Assembly (NCBI GenBank): GCA_023251275.1
Contig: JAHEZC010000035.1
Span: 1-10,768, forward strand
Origin: Parafilimonas sp.
GTDB lineage: Bacteria > Bacteroidota > Bacteroidia > Chitinophagales > Chitinophagaceae
Length of the DNA: 10,768 nt
Reading direction: 5' to 3'
Program-made: the position numbers and the translations under genes
Notes under the pieces: generated by a model
The model's input: the letters and a program-made list of their open reading frames with translations, nothing else
The model's database searches: none
Told to the model about the DNA's origin: nothing
Shown here: piece by piece, positions 5,621 through 10,768 of the stretch
How the letters are laid out: each line of letters starts with the position of its first letter
Position numbering within the stretch: position 1 is the stretch's first letter

Positions 5621-6304
5621 ATGATTAACGTAGCTATTGTTGAGGATAATATTTCTATCCTTAAAAATTATGTTGAATTCCTGGAAAATTTCAACAGTAT
5701 TTCTGTCATTGCTTACTCGAGATCACTTCATGATTTTCTTTCCCGTAAAGAAGTTTGCGGCAAGACAAATATATTGCTCCTCGATTTGCGGTTGCCAAAG
5801 GTATCGGGTGAAGATGCGATACCCATGATCAAAAGCACGTACCCTGAGATTAAGATTATTATATTAACCGCGTATGATGACAGCGCACTTGTTGACATTT
5901 GCCTGCGCAGGGGGGCTGACGGCTATATCCTGAAATCTTCCCGTATTTTCGAGATTTACCAGGCAATATGCGATGTATCAGAATTCGGGGCATACCTGTC
6001 CCCAAAAGTATTAAGCCATTTCCTGCATGACCTGCATGTACAGAAAGACCCCATGCCCGATGGTAAAATGACCAAAAAAGAAAAGGAAGTGGTCGGATAT
6101 CTTTTTGAAGGACTTTCCTACAAGCAAATAGCGCAGTTTATGGGTATATCGCCAAATGGGGTGAATCAGCATTTAAAGAACATTTACAGGAAATGCATGG
6201 TGTCTTCAAGGGCTGAATTAATGAGTAAGATATTCAATGAAAAAGATCATAAACCTGAAGCACCGGTTGACAAGCCAGAGATGGGTTCAAGGTTTAAGGT
6301 TTAA
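5621..6304 (+). CDS. LuxR/NarL-type two-component response regulator
   Basis: This 227-residue transcription regulator has a receiver domain at residues 1-120 and a LuxR-type helix-turn-helix at about 150-206. The receiver has the acidic pair E8-D9, phospho-acceptor D55 (in LLLDLRLP), T83 (ILTAYDD) and K105 (GYILKSS), all as expected for phosphorylation-dependent switching. The DNA-binding part shows MTKKEKEVVGYLFEGLSYKQ then IAQFMGISPNGVNQHLKNIY. No histidine kinase gene is visible in the window, so its partner lies elsewhere. Its position directly before the NusG-like gene and export genes suggests it controls the polysaccharide cluster. The last few residues (GSRFKV) and the stop codon are encoded by the beginning of the tandem GTTCAAG repeat, so the native C-terminus may have been replaced or extended by repeat DNA. 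Confidence 0.93.
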   Translation: MINVAIVEDNISILKNYVEFLENFNSISVIAYSRSLHDFLSRKEVCGKTNILLLDLRLPKVSGEDAIPMIKSTYPEIKIIILTAYDDSALVDICLRRGADGYILKSSRIFEIYQAICDVSEFGAYLSPKVLSHFLHDLHVQKDPMPDGKMTKKEKEVVGYLFEGLSYKQIAQFMGISPNGVNQHLKNIYRKCMVSSRAELMSKIFNEKDHKPEAPVDKPEMGSRFKV

Positions 6305-6409
6305 GAGTTCAAGGGTTCAAGGTTCAAGGAACAAGATTCAAGAGTTCAAGGAACAAGGTTCAAGAGTACAAGGGTTCAAGGTTCAAGGAACAAGATTCAA
6401 GAGTTCAAA
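6284..6409. repeat. Tandem GTTCAAG-type repeat array at the 3' end of the response regulator gene
   Basis: About 126 bases consist of imperfect 7-9-base units (GGTTCAAG, GAACAAG, ATTCAAG, AGTTCAAG). A higher-order pattern is present: 6303-6349 and 6362-6408 are 47-base direct copies with one mismatch, offset by 59 bases. The array begins inside the response regulator coding region and supplies its stop codon. There are no unique spacers and no internal symmetry. A diverged array of the same word type lies at 7202-7327. Confidence 0.88.
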
Positions 6410-6673
6410 TTTCGAAGCTGCGCTGGTTTTAAAAGTTCAGTGTTCAATACTTTCATAGTTTGCCGATTATTGTGTTCTATCGTTTTTCCGCAAACGTTTG
6501 CTTTTCACATTTCCCCGCACCCCTTATTTTGGTATTTTTTATCCTCTTTTTTTCATTTCATACTGCTTTAAGTACTGTTTTGGTAGTTTGTTAATCCCTA
6601 CTTTGTCGAACTATTTTACCTGTGCATGATTCTTTTTTCCACAGAATTTTCCTGTGGCAAAAGAAGCGAAGCT
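6410..6673. other. Leader region of the NusG-like gene
   Basis: There is no gene in this T-rich stretch between the repeat array and the NusG-like gene. A weak promoter-like pair (TTG at 6580-6582 and TACTTTG at 6599-6605) is present, but its spacing and -7 box both deviate from consensus. In Bacteroides capsule loci the corresponding leader RNA is what the UpxY protein acts on, so this region is a candidate recognition site by analogy. Confidence 0.3.
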
Positions 6674-7192
6674 ATGAACCAAAACCACATACATACGAGT
6701 GAAAATCCATGCTGGTATGCGTTATATACAAAAAGCTATTTTGAAAAAAAAGCATCCTTTATTTTAACCAAAAAAAATATTGAAAATTATTGCCCTTTAA
6801 AAAAACAGGAGAGACAATGGAGCGACCGGAAAAAGATAATATGGGAACCCGTTATCCGCTCCTATCTTTTTGTGCAGGCCAGGCATACCGAGTTCGAAGA
6901 AATACGTATGACAGAAGGCATTGTGAATTTTGTGTATCATGATGGCAAACCTGCGGTTATCAGGGATCATGAAATGGACACCATGAAGCGTTTTTTTCAT
7001 GATCATAGTGCACATGATTTTACCGTTACTCAGCTTAATCCCGGCGACAGGGTGAGGATAAGATCAGGTGTTTTTATGAATAACGAAGGTCTTGTGATCT
7101 CTGCCAGGGGCCGCAAAGCGAGGCTTATACTATATTCACTGAATATGCAGATACAGGTGGTGGCGGCAGCGGGTGAGTTGGTGAAGATCTGA
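6674..7192 (+). CDS. NusG-like specialised transcription antiterminator (UpxY/LoaP type)
   Basis: This NusG paralogue has 172 residues from the ATG at 6674. The NGN domain spans about residues 12-105. It begins with CWYALYTKSYFEKKASFILT, which resembles the start of bacterial NusG and RfaH, and contains EPVIRSYLFVQ, the conserved strand before the RNA-polymerase-clamp contact. A KOW domain follows at about 121-165 (LNPGDRVRIRSGVFMNNEGL). NusG proteins bind elongating polymerase. Specialised members such as UpxY in Bacteroides capsule loci and LoaP promote full-length transcription of long polysaccharide operons. Position at the head of the export genes supports that role. An ATG 16 codons upstream (6626) is possible, but it would add a non-conserved extension ahead of the NGN domain, so the inner start is preferred. 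The flanking sequences on both sides contain GTTCAAG-type repeats. Confidence 0.88.
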   Translation: MNQNHIHTSENPCWYALYTKSYFEKKASFILTKKNIENYCPLKKQERQWSDRKKIIWEPVIRSYLFVQARHTEFEEIRMTEGIVNFVYHDGKPAVIRDHEMDTMKRFFHDHSAHDFTVTQLNPGDRVRIRSGVFMNNEGLVISARGRKARLILYSLNMQIQVVAAAGELVKI

Positions 7193-7201
7193 AGAGTTGG
7201 T

Positions 7202-7327
7202 GGTTTGTAGTTTGAGGTTCAAGAGTTCCAAAGTTCACAAGTACAGAGTTTACTGGTTACTGTTTAAAGTTTAGAGTTTAAGGTTTAAAGTTCAGGGAAC
7301 ACGGTTCAAGGTTCACAAATTCAGGGA
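7202..7327. repeat. Degenerate GTTCAAG/GTTTAAAG repeats after the NusG-like gene
   Basis: From 7202 to about 7327 the sequence is built from diverged words such as GGTTCAAG, AGTTCAGG, AGTTTAAGG and GTTTAAAG, with a period of roughly 7-9 bases. It is the same word family as the array at 6284-6409 but more decayed, without the 47-base higher-order copy. It fills most of the gap between the NusG-like gene and the next gene. Confidence 0.7.
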
Positions 7328-7396
7328 TTCTGCGGCGCATGCGAGATGTAACAGGGAAATCAAAATTTTCATGCCCAAAAACTTAATTAAAACATT

Positions 7397-7852
7397 ATGA
7401 AATCACTTCAGCCTTTTGTACGGCAGGCAAAATGCGCCTTACTTTATTGTGAGCAGCAGCACGACGAGATAGCCGATTGGCATTTTAATGAATTCGATCT
7501 TCTTGTAGAAAGGGAAGAACCGCAAAGCTGTAATTTCAGCAGGTACAAAGTTATAATACTTATCAACCCTTCTTCGTGGCAAAGGGAGGTTTTCCGTGTA
7601 TGCGAAAGACAGCTTACAACCATGAGAAATAAAAAATGGATTGTACTGGAAGATCATCAATACCTGCAAACGGATCTGTTTTCAAAGGCAAGTTATTCCC
7701 ACAATACCTCCGTTTCTGCAGCCGAATTATCAAGAGTTATCAACAGATCGTTCAGGGAAATCAATGACGAACATTCCTTTAAAACAATGGTTAAGGGATG
7801 GCTGAGAAAAATTACAGTTACCAGTCAAAACTTATCATTTGATGGAAAATAA
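7397..7852 (+). CDS. Unrecognised 151-residue protein in the polysaccharide operon
   Basis: The protein is soluble and appears alpha/beta. A clear buried strand (YKVIILINPS, about 50-59) and a second one (KKWIVLEDHQ, about 78-87) are separated by a charged helix (REVFRVCERQLTTM). This looks like part of a Rossmann-like or receiver-like fold, but no phospho-acceptor aspartate or nucleotide motif is visible. The C-terminal 50 residues are helical and basic. The gene occupies the place of upxZ in Bacteroides capsule loci, immediately after the NusG paralogue, yet I see no sequence resemblance to UpxZ. Its 3' end overlaps the export lipoprotein gene by 11 bases, indicating translational coupling. 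A regulatory partner of the NusG-like protein, or a cluster-specific regulator, is inference only. Confidence 0.7.
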   Translation: MKSLQPFVRQAKCALLYCEQQHDEIADWHFNEFDLLVEREEPQSCNFSRYKVIILINPSSWQREVFRVCERQLTTMRNKKWIVLEDHQYLQTDLFSKASYSHNTSVSAAELSRVINRSFREINDEHSFKTMVKGWLRKITVTSQNLSFDGK

Positions 7853-8657
7853 AAAAAAATGCGGCCATTTCCATTTAATCATTTTTACTTGTTTCGGCAT
7901 ATTATTATTAAACGCTGGTTGCACCGGCCCGGAGAAAATCGTATATCTATATAATTCTTCCGATTCACAGGCGGAGGATGCAGCCTCCGTAAAAACAAGG
8001 TTTGAACAACCCATCGGAAAGAATGACCTCCTCAGCATTTTTATTTCATCGCTGAACCCTGATGATATGCGTTTACTGAACGCAGCAAATGGGGGATATT
8101 ATGGAGGTCAGCAAACGGGAATACAGCAACAGGGGGGATCCAGCGGTTATCTTGTTGACCAGGATGGCGAGATAAAGCTTCCTCTTACCGGGACAGTAAA
8201 AGCAGAAGGGTTAACAAGAAAACAACTGGAAAAGGTTCTTGAAGAAAGGCTGAAAGATTATACCAAGGACCCAATTGTGAACATAAGGTTTCTGAATGCA
8301 AAAGTTACTGTAATGGGCGATGTGGCAAGCCCCCGTGAAGTGGTTCTTCCCACAGAGAGGCTGACCGTCCTTGAGGCCATTGGGGCAGCAGGGGACCTTA
8401 CTGTTACTGCAAGGCGTGACAATGTGATGATTATAAGAGAAGATATCAATGGCAAGAGAAGAATTGGGAGGATAGACCTTACATCAGCCAACCTTTTTAA
8501 TTCTCCTTTTTTTTACCTCCAGCGGAACGATGTCATTTATGTAGAACCGGTACAGGCGAAATATGTTACCCGGGGTGACAAGGTTTCCCGTTATATCGGA
8601 CTGGCTTCCGGTGTGCTGTCTCTTTTCTTTTCAGTGCTGGCGTTAAGCAGACACTGA
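7842..8657 (+). CDS. Wza-type outer-membrane polysaccharide export lipoprotein (OPX family)
   Basis: This 271-residue protein exports surface polysaccharide across the outer membrane as part of a Wza/Wzc-like channel. A lipoprotein signal peptide is visible: basic MENKKK, hydrophobic LIIFTCFGILLL, then NAGC with the lipidated cysteine at residue 27 (the -3 position is Asn, slightly unusual). The polysaccharide export domain runs about 57-150 (IGKNDLLSIFISSLNP, later GYLVDQDGEIKLPLTGTV). An SLBB domain follows at about 151-235 (VTVMGDVASPREVVLP, LTVLEAIGAAGDL). The C-terminus has a hydrophobic segment at about 251-268, compatible with the membrane-spanning helix of Wza-type proteins. A glycine/glutamine-rich insertion (about 84-101) interrupts the export domain. 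ATG at 7842 is chosen over the adjacent TTG at 7839. It overlaps the preceding gene and is followed by the wzc-like gene. Confidence 0.92.
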   Translation: MENKKKCGHFHLIIFTCFGILLLNAGCTGPEKIVYLYNSSDSQAEDAASVKTRFEQPIGKNDLLSIFISSLNPDDMRLLNAANGGYYGGQQTGIQQQGGSSGYLVDQDGEIKLPLTGTVKAEGLTRKQLEKVLEERLKDYTKDPIVNIRFLNAKVTVMGDVASPREVVLPTERLTVLEAIGAAGDLTVTARRDNVMIIREDINGKRRIGRIDLTSANLFNSPFFYLQRNDVIYVEPVQAKYVTRGDKVSRYIGLASGVLSLFFSVLALSRH

Positions 8658-8761
8658 TCCCGACATATCATTTGCCGATCTTATATCATTCGCATTTAAT
8701 AAACTGTGCAGGTAAGATTTTCAAAGAGAAGTATTTTCATGCTAAGTCGTAAAAGCGCAGA

Positions 8762-8792
8762 AGAGATTAAGTGTACGCTAAACTCTTTTTTT
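8762..8792 (+). terminator. Terminator-like hairpin with T7 run between the wza- and wzc-like genes
   Basis: AGAG (8762-8765) pairs with CTCT (8783-8786). Further pairing inside includes two T-A pairs and AGTG/CGCT closing a TA loop (with one T-G pair), interrupted by A-A mismatches. The right arm runs directly into seven T residues (8786-8792). This looks like a weak intrinsic terminator within the operon, about 105 bases after the wza-like stop. It would fit an operon read through with the help of the NusG paralogue. Confidence 0.45.
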
Positions 8793-8846
8793 GCAGCATT
8801 CTAACTGAAAGCAGTACATATCAATTACTCTTTAAACCAGGATAAA

Positions 8847-10768
8847 TTGTATCAACAGGAAACAGATTCCTTCCATGAATCAGATGGAGGAAGAAAGATC
8901 AGGCTGGCTGACTTACTGCATAAATACCTTCCCTACCTTCCTCTGCTCATATTACTATGCGTGCTCGGTTGCCTCGGCGCATATCTTTATCTGCGCTACA
9001 CAGTTTTTATTTATGAAGCCGCCGCAAGGGTAGTAATGTCTGTCAATCAAAACTCCAATGGCGGCGGAAATAACAATATGGGCATATTACGGGTAATGAT
9101 GAATGATGAGGTCAACACCAGCCAGGAAAGGGAGATCGAGATTCTTAAGTCTAAAGAAAGTGTGACTCAAGTGGTTAAAAATCTCGGGCTTTATGCAGAA
9201 GTGGAACAAACGGGTAATGTTAAAAAGACAACTTTTTATAAAAATAACAGCCCTCTCCGGATAATGCTGACAGAGCCGGAAAGAATCATTACAGAGGAGG
9301 TACTGCCTTTACTTATTAACAGCAAGACAAATACAGTGCAACTCGGACACCAAACTTTTCATGCAGGCGATCCGGTACAAACAAAATACGGGCAATGCAG
9401 TTTCATACTCAATACCGAAAACCCCGCAGATGGTAAAGAGAATCTTTTTGTTCATTTTACACCGCCAAAAGATAAGGCAGGCGAAATACTCGGATCACTC
9501 ACCATTGTACCAAAATCAAAGCAGTCGGAAATAATAGATATTAAATGCAGAGATATTATACCCGCCCGTGCAGTAGATATTATCGCTGAACTGGTTCATG
9601 TTTACGACACACTTACTTACCAAAAGCTCCGCAACTCTGATATGAATATAATAGCCTTCATTGACCAAAGGTTGCAGATGGTAGCCAATGAACTGAACGG
9701 CGTAGAGCAGCAAATGGAAAACTATAAGTCTGCCGAGGGCATCACTAACCTGTCTGCGGAAGGCATGCAATATTTTGGAAGTGTGCGTAATAACGACAAA
9801 GAAATTGCAGATATTGATGTACAGCTCCATATTATTTCAGACGTAGAGCAGTATATACGTGCAAGGAATAATGCATCTCAGCCTGTGCCGGTTATCGTAG
9901 AATTGTCAAATAATTCTTTATCGGGTTTGCTGACACAATTGTTCCAGGCACAGACAGATTTAAGCAGGTTGCAGAAATTATCCGGGCCGCAAAATCCACA
10001 AACCCTTCTTGTCGAAGAACAGATAGATAAATTAAAACCTGCAATCAACCAGGGCATCAGCAGCCTTAAAAATACTTTAAACATCAGGCGAAAAAATCTT
10101 GCTGACCAGATGCATGAAAGTGATAATTTATTAAAACGTGTGCCTGCCAAAGAGAGAAAACTGCTCGATATTACCCGTGAACAGGCAGTTAAAAACGGCA
10201 TCTATACTTTTCTTTTGCAAAAAAGAGAAGAAACAGCGATCAATGCGGCATCAGAGAATACTAAAACACACATATTGCAACTGCCCGAATTTGACGGCAT
10301 GGTTTCACCGCAAAGCTTCAGCGTCTATGGCATAGGATTATGGGCGGCTGCCGGATTATTTATATTGATCGTTTTTCTTTCCGAATCGCTTAATAACCGC
10401 ATCACTTACCGCACTGAACTTGAAAAGAAACTGCAGGTTCCTATTTCTGGTGAACTGGTTTTTGATCCTGCTCATATTTCCGAAATACTTGCCGTACACA
10501 GGATGAGGAGTGTGCTTTCTGAACAGTTGCGGGAATTAAGAACTAATCTTGATTATGCCGGGGTTGACAAACCTCATAAAGTTTTGCTTATCACTTCATC
10601 CATTCCCAAAGAAGGAAAGAGCTTTGTTTCAATGAATCTTGCAGCAACCCTCGCCATTACAGGGAAGCAGATCGTTTTAATGGAAATGGATATGCGCAAG
10701 CCGAGGATCAGCAAGTATCTAAGCATTGAAAGAGAACCCGGAATTACCAATTATCTTATCGGAAAATG
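8847..10768 (+). CDS. Wzc-type polysaccharide chain-length regulator / BY-kinase (3' end outside window)
   Basis: This inner-membrane polysaccharide co-polymerase joined to a tyrosine autokinase controls chain length and export with the Wza-type channel. The frame is open for 640 codons and leaves the window mid-gene. A first membrane helix lies at about residues 31-49 (LPLLILLCVLGCLGAYLYL). Next come a periplasmic region with coiled-coil segments (about 270-430), a GNVR-like segment (PAKERKLLDITREQ, from about 433) and a second helix at about 495-512. The cytoplasmic kinase begins near 553. Walker A is TSSIPKEGKSF with Lys591, and Walker A' is VLMEMDMRKP, with Glu613 in place of the usual first Asp and Asp615 kept. 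No in-frame ATG precedes the first helix; TTG at 8847, after AGGA at 8840-8843, is the best start, and CTG at 8805 is an alternative. The tyrosine-rich tail is beyond the window. Confidence 0.88.
   Translation, partial: MYQQETDSFHESDGGRKIRLADLLHKYLPYLPLLILLCVLGCLGAYLYLRYTVFIYEAAARVVMSVNQNSNGGGNNNMGILRVMMNDEVNTSQEREIEILKSKESVTQVVKNLGLYAEVEQTGNVKKTTFYKNNSPLRIMLTEPERIITEEVLPLLINSKTNTVQLGHQTFHAGDPVQTKYGQCSFILNTENPADGKENLFVHFTPPKDKAGEILGSLTIVPKSKQSEIIDIKCRDIIPARAVDIIAELVHVYDTLTYQKLRNSDMNIIAFIDQRLQMVANELNGVEQQMENYKSAEGITNLSAEGMQYFGSVRNNDKEIADIDVQLHIISDVEQYIRARNNASQPVPVIVELSNNSLSGLLTQLFQAQTDLSRLQKLSGPQNPQTLLVEEQIDKLKPAINQGISSLKNTLNIRRKNLADQMHESDNLLKRVPAKERKLLDITREQAVKNGIYTFLLQKREETAINAASENTKTHILQLPEFDGMVSPQSFSVYGIGLWAAAGLFILIVFLSESLNNRITYRTELEKKLQVPISGELVFDPAHISEILAVHRMRSVLSEQLRELRTNLDYAGVDKPHKVLLITSSIPKEGKSFVSMNLAATLAITGKQIVLMEMDMRKPRISKYLSIEREPGITNYLIGK

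Noticed and set aside
6284..6409. CRISPR-like array
   Set aside because: Units are only 7-9 bases, contiguous and degenerate, with no unique spacers and no cas genes nearby.
6237..6458. 73-codon frame through the repeat array
   Set aside because: It overlaps the response regulator in another frame, and most of it is a low-complexity translation of the repeats (VQGSR/FKSS), so it is not a gene.
6626..6673. Upstream ATG as start of the NusG-like gene
   Set aside because: It adds 16 residues with no resemblance to NusG-family N-termini; the ATG at 6674 lies at normal distance from the NGN domain.
7397..7852. Calling this gene upxZ
   Set aside because: Position matches, but I see no UpxZ-like sequence; a symbol from position alone would mislead.
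8875..9030. ATG at 8875 as start of a gene or of a frameshifted wzc
   Set aside because: This frame stops after about 50 codons and does not encode the membrane helix or periplasmic domain; the other frame is continuous from 8805 to the window end.
9516..10201. Minus-strand frames of about 105 codons inside the wzc-like gene
   Set aside because: They are antisense shadows of a continuous, domain-bearing frame.

Overview
The window looks like chromosomal DNA from a member of the Bacteroidota, most likely a Chitinophagaceae-type soil or environmental bacterium. The grounds are an RteC-like regulator next to a tyrosine recombinase, a NusG-paralogue at the head of a surface-polysaccharide cluster, AT-rich intergenic DNA, almost no Shine-Dalgarno sequences, and promoter-like sites matching the Bacteroidota pattern (TTG, then TAnnTTTG). 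No rRNA, tRNA, CRISPR array or intact insertion sequence was seen. The genus assignment is inference.

Region 1 (1-2127) is the end of a mobile-element module: the C-terminus of a tyrosine recombinase, an RteC-like protein, a small excisionase-type helix-turn-helix protein with a structured leader, a zinc-binding small protein, and a one-helix membrane protein that overlaps it. All are on the + strand and closely packed. Region 2 (2128-2821) is largely non-coding. It carries several inverted repeats, the best being a near-perfect 20-bp palindrome at 2594-2613, and ends with a clear promoter box for the next gene. It may be the element/chromosome boundary.

Region 3 (2822-5620) holds a DAO-type FAD-dependent oxidoreductase (+) and, convergent to it, an unrecognised 178-residue protein (-) with its own promoter and a twice-repeated operator-like box in its leader. 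A long intergenic region with two sets of hairpins or repeats precedes the next gene.

Region 4 (5621-10768) is the front of an exopolysaccharide or capsule export cluster. It has a LuxR-type response regulator, a NusG-like (UpxY/LoaP-type) antiterminator candidate, an unrecognised 151-residue protein, a Wza-type outer-membrane export lipoprotein (translationally overlapping the previous gene), and a Wzc-type chain-length regulator/tyrosine kinase that runs off the right edge. Tandem GTTCAAG-type repeats lie on both sides of the NusG-like gene. A terminator-like hairpin with a T7 run sits between the wza- and wzc-like genes, a plausible target for processive antitermination. The working model is that the response regulator controls cluster transcription, the NusG paralogue lets polymerase read through internal terminators, and the Wza/Wzc pair exports the polymer.
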